DNA of 64,000 nt from Kitasatospora paranensis (GCF_039544005.1 NZ_BAABKV010000001.1:434001-498000); one strand, 5' to 3'; shown: positions 40,005-48,601, counted from the stretch's first letter. Notes: generated by a model from the letters alone, not told the origin. A program made the numbers and translations.

Positions 40005-40556
40005 TCACCCCCGGCCGGAGACGTAGTCGCGCACCCGGTCGATGAGGCCGATCCCCGGGGCCAGCAGCCGGCGGGCGGTTGCCGAGGACGGCGCGTCGGG
40101 ATGCGGCCTCGTCGGCGACATCGCCTTCGTCGCGCGGACCCGATCCCCCAGTTTCATCAGCTCCTCCGGCGTGGTGCCGGAGGCAAGCGCGGGGAAGAGT
40201 CGCTGCTCCTCGTCCTGGATGTGCAGGCCCACCTCGCGGCTCAGCGTCCGCAGGAGCGGATCGAAGTCCGCATCGGCCGGGGACCTGCCTTCTAGGCCCT
40301 TGAGCAGCCTCTCGACCTGGGCGTGGTCGGCGACCTCCTTGTCGGCCAGCCGGTCACCGTCGAGGACGTGGGCGCGGACGGCCGGGTAGAGGTAGGCCTC
40401 CTCCGCGATCGAGTGCCGCACGAGCTCGACGCTGACCCGGTGGACGAGCTCCTGCAGCTCGGTGCGCGGCGCCACGGCGATCCGCGCGAAGAGCATCTGC
40501 ACCTCCCGATGGTCCGCCTCGAGCTCCGCGATCACGTCTGCGCCGTGGCCGGTCAT
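40005..40556 (-). CDS. Hemerythrin HHE-domain protein
   Basis: 183 residues. The four-helix HHE pattern is visible: ELEADHREVQMLFARI (first His), VRHSIAEEAYLYPAVRAHVL (HxxxE), DHAQVERLLKGLEG (His) and LHIQDEEQRLFPALAS (HxxxE). These coordinate a di-iron centre that binds O2 or NO or protects from oxidative stress. It ends close to the convergent PLD-like gene and is divergent from the helical protein at 40734. Cytosolic. Confidence 0.93.
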   Translation of the reverse strand: MTGHGADVIAELEADHREVQMLFARIAVAPRTELQELVHRVSVELVRHSIAEEAYLYPAVRAHVLDGDRLADKEVADHAQVERLLKGLEGRSPADADFDPLLRTLSREVGLHIQDEEQRLFPALASGTTPEELMKLGDRVRATKAMSPTRPHPDAPSSATARRLLAPGIGLIDRVRDYVSGRG

Positions 40557-40638
40557 GGTGCACTCCCGTCGTCGTGGTGAATGCTGCGGCAGACGCCTGC
40601 CCCGGTCCGTCCCGGTCAAAAGCGATGTTCGGGCGGCG

Positions 40639-40661
40639 GGACGAAACCGCGATCCGGGTAG
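40639..40661 (+). promoter_or_regulatory. Candidate stress-sigma promoter (GGAC-N13-GGGTAG)
   Basis: GGAC at 40639-40642 and GGGTAG at 40656-40661, followed by GC. The GGGTA core resembles the -10 of SigB/SigF-type promoters. It lies 73 bp before ATG 40734. Similar boxes precede the genes at 47122, 47318 and 59646. Confidence 0.4.
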
Positions 40662-40733
40662 GCGCACCGGAGGCGACGGCTCCGGCCGTGTCGTCCGCCA
40701 CCCGCAGGCGGCCCATATTCGATGGAGGGCACG

Positions 40734-41264
40734 ATGTCCCGACAGCAGATCGCGCGACCGCTGAACATCTACCTGAACGACCACCTGACCGGAGCCTTCG
40801 GCGGCGCCGCGCTGGCCCGCCGGATGGCCGGCAGCCACCCGGACCCGCGGCGCGCCGCCGACCTGCGCCGACTCGCCCGGGAAATCGCCCAGGACCGGGA
40901 CGACTTGGTGCGGATCATGAACCGGCTGGGCGTACCCGTCCGGCACTACCGCACCTGGCTGGGTGTCGCCGGCGAGCGGATCGGCAGGCTCAAGCCGAAC
41001 GGCACCCTGGTCCGCCGGCCGCCGCTGAGCGATCTCGTCGAGCTGGAGGCCATGCGCACCGGCGTCGAGGGCAAGGCAGCCCTGTGGCGGGCCCTGCGCA
41101 GCGTCGCCGAGGACGACCCGCGTCTGGACGCCGCCGCGGTCGATCGCCTGGCGGACCGGGCCCGGGCGCAGGCCGACCTCCTCAACGGGTGGCACCGGGA
41201 GACCAGTACCGAGGTACTGGTCGGGCATCCGCGCGGGCCGGCGGCGCACAGCGCCCGACCGTAG
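40734..41264 (+). CDS. Helical, ferritin-like conserved hypothetical protein
   Basis: 176 residues from ATG 40734, with GGAGGG just upstream; ATG 40722 is in frame. It is almost entirely helical (NIYLNDHLTGAFGGAALARR, DLRRLAREIAQDRDDLVRIM, VELEAMRTGVEGKAALWRAL). The layout of four helices with ELE and EGK turns is that of ferritin-like proteins in streptomycete stress clusters, though a full di-iron ligand set is not evident. It follows a candidate stress promoter and is divergent from hemerythrin. Confidence 0.7.
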   Translation: MSRQQIARPLNIYLNDHLTGAFGGAALARRMAGSHPDPRRAADLRRLAREIAQDRDDLVRIMNRLGVPVRHYRTWLGVAGERIGRLKPNGTLVRRPPLSDLVELEAMRTGVEGKAALWRALRSVAEDDPRLDAAAVDRLADRARAQADLLNGWHRETSTEVLVGHPRGPAAHSARP

Positions 41265-41456
41265 CCACGGGGCGCCGGGAGCAGCGCTCCCGGCCCCGCA
41301 CTCGGCAGACGCCCGGCTCCCGACGGAGCCGTCAGCCGGGTGCGGGACGCGGATGCCGTCGTTCGGCGTCACGGCGGGAACGTCCGGCAGGACGGTCCGC
41401 TCATGTCGGGCCAGTCCTATCGGGCGAGCCCGGTGCGCCTTCCCACGGACGGCGCC

Positions 41457-41895
41457 TCACCCGGCCTCGGCGAGGCTCTGCCGTGCGGCGTCGGCCACCG
41501 CCTCGGCGGTGAGGCCGAACTCGGTGTAGAGCGCTGGTAGTCGGCCGAGGCACCGAAGCGGTCCAGGCTCACGATCCGGCCCCGCGGGCCGACCAGTTCC
41601 CGCCAGCCGAGCGCGACGCCGGCCCCCACGCCGACCCGGGCGGTGAGACCAGGCGGCAGGACCTCCTCCCGGTACGCGCGGGGCTGGGCTGCGAACCACT
41701 CCAGGCACGGCAATGACACCACCCGGCTCGGCACTCCGCCGTCGGCCAGCAGTCGCTGTGCCGCGAGTGCCGGGTGCACCTCCGAGCCTGTGGCGAGCAG
41801 CAGCACCTGCGGCCGCTCGCCGACGGCCGGATCGCGCAGGACGCAGCCGCCGCGGGCAGCCTCCTCCGCCGAGGCGCAGCCGTCCGGAGCTTGGC
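41457..41895 (-). pseudogene. Transketolase C-terminal remnant
   Basis: The frame reads EEAARGGCVLRDPAVGERPQ, VLLLATGSEVHPALAAQRLL, VVSLPCLEWFAAQPRAYREE, GRIVSLDRFGASADYQ and then, after one missing base, LYTEFGLTAEAVADAARQSL. This is the last domain of transketolase (ATGSEV, LP-C-EWFAAQ, FGASADYQ signatures). The TPP- and pyrimidine-binding domains are absent; the region upstream to 42189 does not continue the family. It is a 3' remnant. Confidence 0.8.
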
Positions 41896-42189
41896 GCGGG
41901 TGGAGAGCGGCATGGTGTCGGTGGGCTGAACGCGGTCGAGCTGGTGACCGAGACGTCGAGGTAGTCCGGCAGGGTGGGGACCCAGTCGGACGACCCGCCG
42001 GCCCCGTCGGAGACCTCCTGGACGGCGTCGTCGTTCTCGTCCTGGGAGAAGCGGAAGTCCGCGAGCGGGAGGTCGGCGCGCGGTGCCTGGGTGCGGGTGA
42101 CGGGGCCGCCGCGGTCGAGGCAGCTGTGCACGTCCTCCCCGAGGACGGTCCGCGTGATTGAACCGCGGCCCGATGGACAGGCGCTGGTC

Positions 42190-42642
42190 ATGGAGATCAT
42201 CAATGTCTGTGCGCGCCCTCTGCTGGCGTCGATGTTCATCGCAGGCGGAGCCGGTGCGGTGCGGCGTCCCAAGCCCTTGGTCCCGGCGGCGGCCCCGGTG
42301 GTCGACGCGCTGGAGCCACTGCCTGGCGTCCCGAGCGACGTCCGCACCGCAGTGCGGCTCAACGGCGGAGTGCAGGCCGTCGCCGGCTCGCTCCTCGCGC
42401 TCGGGCGGCTGCCGCGGCTGTCGTCCGCCGTTTTGGCCTGCACCCTGGTGCCGGTGACCTGGGCCGGTCACCGCTTCTGGGAGGCCGAGGACGCGGGTGA
42501 GCGCGCCCAGCAGCGCATCCACTTCCTGAAGAACCTGTCCATGCTCGGCGGGCTGCTCGTCGAGGCGTCCCGGAGCAGTCGCCCCCGGCACCTGGGCCGG
42601 GTGACGAGCGCGCTGTTGCCGGTGGGGTGGAGGCTTCCATGA
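42190..42642 (+). CDS. DoxX-family membrane protein
   Basis: 150 residues from ATG 42190 (MEIINVCARPLLASMFIAGG). Four hydrophobic segments, RLNGGVQAVAGSLLALGRLP, SAVLACTLVPVTWAGHRFW and HFLKNLSMLGGLLVEAS among them, fit the DoxX fold of small quinone- or redox-associated membrane proteins. Its stop overlaps the start of the F420-dependent oxidoreductase as ATGA, so the two are translationally coupled. The encoded partner suggests a redox role. Confidence 0.85.
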   Translation: MEIINVCARPLLASMFIAGGAGAVRRPKPLVPAAAPVVDALEPLPGVPSDVRTAVRLNGGVQAVAGSLLALGRLPRLSSAVLACTLVPVTWAGHRFWEAEDAGERAQQRIHFLKNLSMLGGLLVEASRSSRPRHLGRVTSALLPVGWRLP

Positions 42643-43595
42643 CCGACTACGGCTACTTCCTGTCCTGCGAGGAGTTCACACCTGCCGAGCTTCTGGACCA
42701 GGCCCGGCAGGCGCAGCAGGCCGGGTTCACCCGCCTGGCCATCTCCGACCACTTCCACCCGTGGAACGATGCACAGGGCAGCAGCCCGTTCGTCTGGTCG
42801 ATGATCGGGGCCCTGTCGCAGGCTGTCGACCTGCCGGTCACCACGCTCGTGACCTGCCCGACCGTTCGGATGCACCCTGCGGTGACCGCGCAGGCCGCGG
42901 CGACCTCCAGCGTGCTGCTGGGCGGCCGCTTCGCGCTCGGTGTGGGGACCGGGGAGGCACTGAACGAGCACGTCAACGGAGACCGGTGGCCGTCGTTCGC
43001 GGAGCGGGCGGACATGCTGGAGGAGGCGGTGGGCGTGATGCGAGAGCTGTTCACCGGGCGACTGGTCAACCATCGCGGCCGCCACTACGCCGTCGACAAT
43101 GCCCGGCTGTACACCGCGCCCGCCGGGCCGCTGCCGATCTACGTGTCCGGCTTCGGCCCGAAGGCGGCCGAGGTGGCCGGGCAGCTCGGCGACGGCTTCG
43201 TGACGATGAGCCCCGACGCCGACCTCGTGGCGGCCTACCGGGACGCGGGAGGCACCGGGAAGACCGTGGTCGGCGGGGTGAAGGTCTGCTGGAGCAGCAA
43301 CCGGGACAAGGCCGTCGACACCGCTCACCGGCTGTGGCCGACCGAGCTCCTGCCCGGTGAGCTGGCGCAGATCCTGCCCACCCCCACGCACTTCGAGCAG
43401 GCGAGCGAACTCGTCACGCGCGAGATGGTGGCCGATGCCGTCACCTGCGGCGACGACGAGGACGAGCACATCGACACCGTCCGCGCCTACCAGCGCGCCG
43501 GCTTCGACGAGGTGTACATCGGTCAGATCGGCCCCGACCAGGAGATCTTCTTCGACGCCTACCGCGAACTCGTCCTGCCCGCCCTGCACCGCTGA
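42639..43595 (+). CDS. F420-dependent LLM-class oxidoreductase (TIGR03557-type)
   Basis: 318 residues from ATG 42639 (MTDYGYFLSCEEFTPAELLD), with GGAGG upstream. The bacterial luciferase-like barrel is clear: FTRLAISDHFHPWNDAQGSS, LGGRFALGVGTGEALNEHVN, GPLPIYVSGFGPKAAEVAGQ and AGFDEVYIGQIGPDQE. The close resemblance is to F420-dependent glucose-6-phosphate dehydrogenase-related proteins. It would reduce or oxidise an unknown substrate using coenzyme F420. Coupled to the DoxX gene. Confidence 0.92.
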   Translation: MTDYGYFLSCEEFTPAELLDQARQAQQAGFTRLAISDHFHPWNDAQGSSPFVWSMIGALSQAVDLPVTTLVTCPTVRMHPAVTAQAAATSSVLLGGRFALGVGTGEALNEHVNGDRWPSFAERADMLEEAVGVMRELFTGRLVNHRGRHYAVDNARLYTAPAGPLPIYVSGFGPKAAEVAGQLGDGFVTMSPDADLVAAYRDAGGTGKTVVGGVKVCWSSNRDKAVDTAHRLWPTELLPGELAQILPTPTHFEQASELVTREMVADAVTCGDDEDEHIDTVRAYQRAGFDEVYIGQIGPDQEIFFDAYRELVLPALHR

Positions 43596-43732
43596 CCGCC
43601 GGGCGGCACTTCCCCGTCATCGGGCCGCCTCGGGCGAGCGACAGTCCATGCGGAGCGTGCTCGCCTGGCCCGGCGCCTGCCCGTCGCCGGCGGCCGCAGT
43701 CCCCTGGTGGGGACAGGCGCCCGCCCCGGGGC

Positions 43733-44074
43733 TCAGGCCCGGGTGGCGGACTCGGCGTCGGGGCGGAGGGTGAAGATCTGGTCCAGGCCGACGATGTGCA
43801 GGGTGCGCAGCGTGTGGGCGGGGACGGCGGCAAGCGCGATCTCCGCCTGCGCGGCGTGGGCGTGGTGACGGGCCGCCAGCAGGGCGGTCAGGCCGCTGGA
43901 GTCGCAGAAGCCCATCCCGGAAAGGTCCACGACCAGGCGCTGGCCCGGTCGGAGGGTGAGGGTGGTGACCAGATCGCGCAGCCCTGGGGCGGTGGCGTAG
44001 TCGAGTTCACCGGCAACCTCCAGGACGGGGCCGGTCGCGGCGTCTCGGACAGTGATCTTCAGAGGGCTCATCAT
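43733..44074 (-). CDS. STAS-domain anti-sigma-factor antagonist (RsbV-like)
   Basis: 113 residues from ATG 44074, which overlaps the phosphatase stop as ATGA. The STAS fold shows VLEVAGELDYATAPGLRDLV and LVVDLSGMGFCDSSGLTALL, with the canonical DSSGL phosphorylation site, then HIVGLDQIFTLRPDAE. In RsbV systems the dephosphorylated form binds the RsbW kinase and frees the stress sigma factor. Here it is the last gene of a unit with a PAS-PP2C phosphatase that would dephosphorylate it. Confidence 0.93.
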   Translation of the reverse strand: MMSPLKITVRDAATGPVLEVAGELDYATAPGLRDLVTTLTLRPGQRLVVDLSGMGFCDSSGLTALLAARHHAHAAQAEIALAAVPAHTLRTLHIVGLDQIFTLRPDAESATRA

Positions 44075-45380
44075 GCGTTCTTCGTCCCCGGGCCGGGAGG
44101 CGGATCGGTGGGCCCGCCCGCGGCGGGAGCGCCGAGCGCGAGCAGCGCGGTGTCGTCGTCGAGGCCGTCGCCGAAGTCGTCCAGCAGGCCGGTCAGGGCC
44201 CGGACGACGGCCTGGGGAGGCCGGCCGGCGAGGCCGGCGGCGAAGTCGAGCAGGGCGTCGTCGCCGAAGCGGTCCGTGCGGCCCGGGCCGGTGCGGGCTT
44301 CGGGGAGGCCGTCGGTGTAGAGCAGCAGGGTGTCGCCGGCGGCGAGGGTGGTGGTGGCGGTGGTGAAGTGGGGATCGGGCAGGATGCCGATGAGGAGGCC
44401 GTCGGGGGTGGGCAGGAAGTCGGCGGTGCCGTCGGCCCGCAGGACCAGGGCCGGCGGGTGGCCACCGGACCCGAGGAGAACGCCGACCCGGCCGGTGGAC
44501 GGGTCGGGTTCGAGAATGCCGAAGATCGCGGTGCAGTACCGCGGGTCGCCGCCCGAATAGCGCTCGTGCAGCACGGTGTTGAGCGTGGACAGCGCCGAGA
44601 CGGGGTCGGGGTCGTGCAGGGCGGCGGCGCGCAGCGTGTGCCGGGTCAGGGAGGTGACCGCGGCAGCCTGCGGCCCCTTGCCGCACACGTCGCCGAGGAA
44701 GAAGGCGAAGCGCCCCTCGCCCACCGGGAAGAAGTCGTAGAAGTCGCCGCCGAGCCGGTCGGGTGAGGCGGTGTGGTAGTGGGCGGCCGTCTCCACTCCG
44801 GGCACCGACGGCAGCACGGGGGCAGGAGTGCCTGCTGGAGGGCGGCGAGGGCGTCCTGCAGCCGGGCCCGGTCGGCCTGCGCCTGCCGTGCTGCCTCTTC
44901 GGCCGCCTTCCGGGCGCGCAGGAGTTCCTCCTCGTAGGACCGGCGGTCCCGGGCGTCGAACACGGTGGTGCGGATCAGCAACGGCTCCCCGTGACTGCCG
45001 CGCTTCACTGCGGAGGAGACGAGCACGGGCATCCTCGTCCGGTCACCGCGGACGATCTCGAGGGCGATGCCGCTGATCTCCCCCTGCATCTGCAGCAGCG
45101 GAGCGAAGTGCGTCTCGTGGTACAGCCGCCCGCCCACTGTCAGCAGGTCGGTGAAGCGCTTCCGGCCCACCACGGCGCTGCGTTCCAGGCCGAGCCAGCC
45201 CAGCAGCGTCCCGTTGATCTTCGCGATGGTGCCGTCCATCAGGGTGGACAGATAGCCGCAGGGGGCGTGCTCGTACAGGTCCTCGGAACTGTCCTCCAGC
45301 AGTGCGGCGAACGCGGAGGTCACCACCGAGCCGTCCTCGGGCCCGGGCGCTGCGCCCTCCTGTCCTTCCCGGCACGTCAT
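44071..45380 (-). CDS. PAS-domain PP2C phosphatase (RsbP/SpoIIE-like), frameshifted
   Basis: Restored length 436 residues. A PAS sensor (about 25-150: EHAPCGYLSTLMDGTIAKIN, FTDLLTVGGRLYHETHFAPL) leads through a coiled coil (RSYEEELLRARKAAEEAARQ) into a SpoIIE-type PP2C domain (GGDFYDFFPVGEGRFAFFLG, GDVCGKGPQAA, GGHPPALVLRADG, LLLYTDGLPEAR, DDDTALLALG), whose Asp residues bind the catalytic metals. One base is missing in a G run near 44820. ATG 45380 overlaps the hydrolase stop as ATGA and the stop overlaps the STAS start likewise. The layout equals RsbP of Bacillus energy-stress signalling. Confidence 0.9.
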
Positions 45381-46192
45381 CCCAGGCCCTTGAGGAAGGC
45401 GAGGAGCGCCTCGTTGGTGGCCTCGGGTGCGGACAGGTGCGGGCAGTGACCGGTCGCGTCGAGTGTGATCAGCGTGGAGCCGGGGATCGCCCGATGGACG
45501 AAGGCGCCGACCTCCGGCGGGGCGATGACGTCCCGTGCGCAGTCCAGCACCAGGGTCGGGACGCTGACGCGCTTCAGTTCGTCCCGGGAATCCGACAGGA
45601 AGGTCGTGCGGGCGAAGACCCGGGCCATCTCCGGGTCGGTGGCGCAGAAGCTGTTCGTCAGCTCCGCGCCGAGTTCGGGCCGTTCGGCGTTCCCCATGAT
45701 CACCGGCGCCATGACCGCCGACCAGCCCAGGTAGTTGGACTCCAGTGAGGAGAGCAGTTCGTCGATGTCCTCGGTGCTGAAGCCACCCCGGTAGCCGTCG
45801 TCGTCGATGTACCGCGGTGAGGGGGCGACCATCACCAGCGCCCCGATGTGCTCCGGAGCCGCCTCCGCGGCCAGCACCCCCACCATCGAACTCACCGAGT
45901 GGCCGACGAACACCGCGTCCCGCAGGTCGAGGGCTTCGCACACCTCCACCACGTCCCGGGCGTAGCCGGCCAGGGAGGCGTAACGATCCTCGGAGAACGC
46001 CGACGGGTCCGAGCGCCCCGAGCCCACGTAGTCGAACAGCACCACCCGGTGGTCCTCGGCGAGGGCCGGCACCGTCAGGCGCCACATGTTCTGATCACAG
46101 CCGAACCCGTGGGCGAGCACCACCACCCGCCCGTGCGGGTTTCCCGTGACGGTCACGTTGTTCCTGCGCCGGATGTCCATGCCGGCCATCAT
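45377..46192 (-). CDS. RsbQ-like alpha/beta hydrolase
   Basis: 271 residues from ATG 46192 (ATG 46180, MDIRRRNNVTVTGNP, is also plausible). The fold has the oxyanion strand VVVLAHGFGCDQNMWRLTVP, nucleophile elbow VFVGHSVSSMVG (Ser), acid in LVLDCARDVIAPPE and His in ATGHCPHLSAPEA. The HGFGCDQNMWR and GHSVSSM motifs are those of RsbQ, which processes a small hydrophobic ligand and is needed for RsbP activity in Bacillus. The stop overlaps the PAS-PP2C start as ATGA, the same partner gene as in the rsbQ-rsbP operon. Confidence 0.92.
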   Translation of the reverse strand: MMAGMDIRRRNNVTVTGNPHGRVVVLAHGFGCDQNMWRLTVPALAEDHRVVLFDYVGSGRSDPSAFSEDRYASLAGYARDVVEVCEALDLRDAVFVGHSVSSMVGVLAAEAAPEHIGALVMVAPSPRYIDDDGYRGGFSTEDIDELLSSLESNYLGWSAVMAPVIMGNAERPELGAELTNSFCATDPEMARVFARTTFLSDSRDELKRVSVPTLVLDCARDVIAPPEVGAFVHRAIPGSTLITLDATGHCPHLSAPEATNEALLAFLKGLG

Positions 46193-46466
46193 CCCAGGTC
46201 CGGTCGGCCCGTCCGGCACGACGTGCGCCCGGTACGCTCGGGGCCGCCCGCTCCTGATCCGGGCCTCGGCCCGCGGCCCCGGGCACGGCGGAATCGTCGG
46301 GGACGAGGCCGAGGGCGTCCAGGAGCATCCGGTAGTCGTCCCGGTCACGGGCGAAAGCGGCCACCGTGCGCCGGGCACGCGGGTGGAGATCGGGCGGCAG
46401 GGAGCGGGCGGCGGATTCGAGGATGTCGGCGAGGGTGGTGAGATCGTGTTCGACGTAGCTGCCCAC
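46095..46466 (-). CDS. Small helical hypothetical protein upstream of RsbQ-like gene
   Basis: 123 codons. The N-terminal 60 residues look real (MGSYVEHDLTTLADILESAA, ARRTVAAFARDRDDYRMLLD, ALGLVPDDSA), while the rest is Arg/Gly-rich and overlaps the RsbQ-like gene in another frame by about 100 bp. The true protein probably ends near residue 65 and a base may be missing. No family was recognised. Confidence 0.45.
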   Translation of the reverse strand: MGSYVEHDLTTLADILESAARSLPPDLHPRARRTVAAFARDRDDYRMLLDALGLVPDDSAVPGAAGRGPDQERAAPSVPGARRAGRADRTWDDGRHGHPAQEQRDRHGKPARAGGGARPRVRL

Positions 46467-46600
46467 AGTTCACCTCCCGGCGCGGCTCGACGGAGCGGAT
46501 TGTTCACGTTACTGCCCGCGCGGCCCGGGCGCCCCGGAGCAGCCGGCGGCGGTCCGGGGCGGAGCTGAAGGGGACGCCGTGGGCGACCGCCGGGCCGTCA

Positions 46601-47122
46601 TCAGCCCGCGGCACGGGCGATGAAGAAGAGCACGACACAGGCGACGAGCACCGCGAGCACCGCGATCGGCCAGGGTCCCCATGCACGGCGCACCTCCGTC
46701 GGCTCGGGCACGGAGATGCCGGCGGTGGTGCTCCCCTCGCCCGGCCGCGTCTCCTGGGGTGGCACGCCCGCCGGGGGCGCGTGTGCGGCGGTGCCTGCTT
46801 CGGATGGCGGAACGGGCTTCGACACGGCTGCCCCCGAGGGGGCCGGCCCGTCGCCCAGGTCCGTTCCGTGGTGTTCCAGGAAGTCGAGTGTCGACGGCAG
46901 GTCGAGTTCCAGGTCGGGGCCGTCGGGGCCGTGGGCACGGGCGAAGCGGAACCCGCCGTCGTGCCAGAAGTGGGCTTCCACGAGACGCCCGGAGCGCCGG
47001 ATCCGCAGGAGGTCCCGGGCGACGGGCGTCCCCCCGTCCACCGACCAGCCGAGGGCCCCGGCCCACGCGTACAGGTCTGCCTGGTCCTCACTCAGAGGTA
47101 TGTCCGAACCAGCTGCGGCCAT
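46601..47122 (-). CDS. Tail-anchored hypothetical protein
   Basis: 173 residues from ATG 47122. The cytoplasmic part has an alpha/beta segment (DQADLYAWAGALGWSVDGGT, RLVEAHFWHDGGFRFARAHG, LDLPSTLDFLEHHG), a Pro/Ala-rich linker and a single C-terminal membrane helix (WPIAVLAVLVACVVLFFIAR). There is no catalytic motif. It is divergent from the phosphoribosyltransferase, and a GTCG-N13-GGGTAG box lies 53 bp upstream. Confidence 0.65.
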   Translation of the reverse strand: MAAAGSDIPLSEDQADLYAWAGALGWSVDGGTPVARDLLRIRRSGRLVEAHFWHDGGFRFARAHGPDGPDLELDLPSTLDFLEHHGTDLGDGPAPSGAAVSKPVPPSEAGTAAHAPPAGVPPQETRPGEGSTTAGISVPEPTEVRRAWGPWPIAVLAVLVACVVLFFIARAAG

Positions 47123-47174
47123 GATCCGTCTCCCACTCCGTGGGCCGGCGGCGCCGACCGGTCACCAGACGCGC

Positions 47175-47197
47175 CTACCCCGTCGGCTGAGAACGAC
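47175..47197 (-). promoter_or_regulatory. Candidate stress-sigma promoter (GTCG-N13-GGGTAG), leftward
   Basis: On the minus strand GTCG (47197-47194), a 13-bp spacer, and GGGTAG (47180-47175), followed by GCGC. It precedes the tail-anchored protein gene. Confidence 0.4.
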
Positions 47198-47236
47198 CCG
47201 CCGGCACGGAAACTGCCCGCCCGCCGGCCGCGATGC

Positions 47237-47259
47237 GTCGAACGGGAGCGCTCGGGTAG
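47237..47259 (+). promoter_or_regulatory. Candidate stress-sigma promoter (GTCG-N13-GGGTAG), rightward
   Basis: GTCG (47237-47240), 13-bp spacer and GGGTAG (47254-47259), followed by GCGC. It lies 58 bp before the phosphoribosyltransferase start and is arranged back to back with the leftward copy. Confidence 0.4.
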
Positions 47260-47317
47260 GCGCGGCGGGGAGCGGTTGCCACGAAGGGGCACTGCGGCCC
47301 GATCAGAGGTGAGTGCG

Positions 47318-47857
47318 GTGAGATTCAGCGACCGCCGGAACGCCGGCCGGCAATTGGGCGACCGGCTGGCCCGAGCCTCGCGCAAGCCGATGGTGGACCC
47401 GGTTGTCCTCGCTCTGTCCCGGGGCGGACTGGCGGTGGCCGCCGAGGTGGCGCGGTGCCTGGACGCCGAGCTGGCCGGCGAGGTGCCGCCCGGCCACTGG
47501 GCGACACAGCCGCCCCGCCCCGTCATTCGCGGCAAAGGACGGACCGTCGTCCTCGTGGACGACGGACTCGCCACGGGCGACGCCGCGCTGAGCGCGGTCC
47601 GCGACGGGTGGTCCGCCGGGGCCGCCCGGGTGGTCGTCGCCACCCCCGTCTGTGCACCCCGTGCGGCTGCCTCCGTCCGGCCGGTCGTCGACGACCTCGT
47701 CTGTCTGAGCCTGCCGTGGTACTTCCGGTCGGTCGCGGACTGGTACACCGACTACCACCGCCTGTCCGACCACGAACTCGCCGAAGCCCTGACGTCGGTG
47801 CGCGGAACTCCGCGACCATCCCCGGCGCTCCGCACGGGCCCGGCCCGCAGGGCGTGA
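47318..47857 (+). CDS. Phosphoribosyltransferase-domain protein with internal deletion
   Basis: 179 residues from GTG 47318 with GAGGTGA upstream. The N-terminal strand is DPVVLALSRGGLAVAAEVAR and the PRPP-binding loop is TVVLVDDGLATGDAALSAV. Typical members of this streptomycete PRTase family have about 60 more residues between these blocks, with a VRKLGVPxQPELAMGAI segment; here AELAGEV runs directly into PPGHWATQPPRPV. The C-terminal PVVDDLVCLSLPWYFRSVAD is normal. The base-exchange substrate is unknown, and the deletion may impair pyrophosphate or base binding. It overlaps the next gene by one base. Confidence 0.8.
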   Translation: MRFSDRRNAGRQLGDRLARASRKPMVDPVVLALSRGGLAVAAEVARCLDAELAGEVPPGHWATQPPRPVIRGKGRTVVLVDDGLATGDAALSAVRDGWSAGAARVVVATPVCAPRAAASVRPVVDDLVCLSLPWYFRSVADWYTDYHRLSDHELAEALTSVRGTPRPSPALRTGPARRA

Positions 47858-48186
47858 TGTCGTCGCGCCCGGCCCCTCGGCTGCGCGGGCCGGTGCCCGA
47901 TGGCCGGTCACAGGGTGCGGCTCGGTTCCTGGCCGGGGAGGGTGGGGTGGTGGGCATCCTCGTGGTGGTGGAGCAGCCGGATCGGCCGGACCTCCTGGTC
48001 GTGCACACGGCCGGGTCCGATCCGGACGTGCCCGGTGACCCGGGCCCGGTGACGGCCTGCGGGACCGACACCGCGAGCATGGTGGTCGAGCCCTGGCAGC
48101 CGGCGACGCCGGGCGAGCGCTGGTTCCCGCCGCACCTCGCCGGCACCGTCTGCCCGCGCTGCGACCGGGCCGTCCGGTCGGCGTGA
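47857..48186 (+). CDS. Small hypothetical protein with C-terminal CxxC
   Basis: 109 residues. ATG 47857 overlaps the phosphoribosyltransferase stop (TGATG), so translation is probably coupled. A short beta-rich core (GVVGILVVVEQPDRPDLLVV) and a C-terminal CPRCDRAVRSA are the only visible features; the CxxC could bind zinc with other ligands. No family was recognised. Confidence 0.5.
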   Translation: MSSRPAPRLRGPVPDGRSQGAARFLAGEGGVVGILVVVEQPDRPDLLVVHTAGSDPDVPGDPGPVTACGTDTASMVVEPWQPATPGERWFPPHLAGTVCPRCDRAVRSA

Positions 48187-48352
48187 GCACCAGCGGGCCC
48201 GCGCGGTCCGAGCGGCGAGATCCGGCCGTCACGAGGGGGGACACGGCGGCCGGACCGACCCCAGGCAATCCCGCACCCTTCGGCCGTACGACCTGCCGGG
48301 CCGCCGGGACCTGCCCGGCCCGGGCCCGCCCATCCGGAGGCCGGCGGGCGTT

Positions 48353-48601
48353 CTACTCCTCAGGGTCGTCGTCCGGCGGCTGGACGGTGTCCGTTCGCGG
48401 GGCCCGGGCCGTGGCGGTGCTCTCGGCGGTGGCGTCGTAGCCCTCCTTCACCGCTGCGGTGTCGGGGCGCCGCGGGTCGGGTCCGTCTGCGGGCTCGGTG
48501 TGGTCGGAGGCGCTGTCACCGTACGAGCGATCGGCGGGCGGCCGGGCCTCGGTTGCCTCCTGCTGGTTCCGGTCCTCGCGCCGGATTTCCTTGTGTGCCA
48601 C
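48353..48601 (-). CDS. Small disordered acidic hypothetical protein
   Basis: 82 residues from GTG 48601 (VAHKEIRREDRNQQEATEAR). It is wholly hydrophilic and rich in Asp, Glu, Pro, Thr and Arg, ending in PPDDDPEE. Such short disordered proteins are common in streptomycete stress regions. There is no ribosome binding site of note and no known function. Confidence 0.45.
   Translation of the reverse strand: MAHKEIRREDRNQQEATEARPPADRSYGDSASDHTEPADGPDPRRPDTAAVKEGYDATAESTATARAPRTDTVQPPDDDPEE

Noticed and set aside
41896..42189. Minus-strand frame with LADFRFSQDENDDAVQEVSDG
   Set aside because: The short segment looks partly coding, but it has no start, no recognised family, and does not continue the transketolase remnant; not called as a gene.
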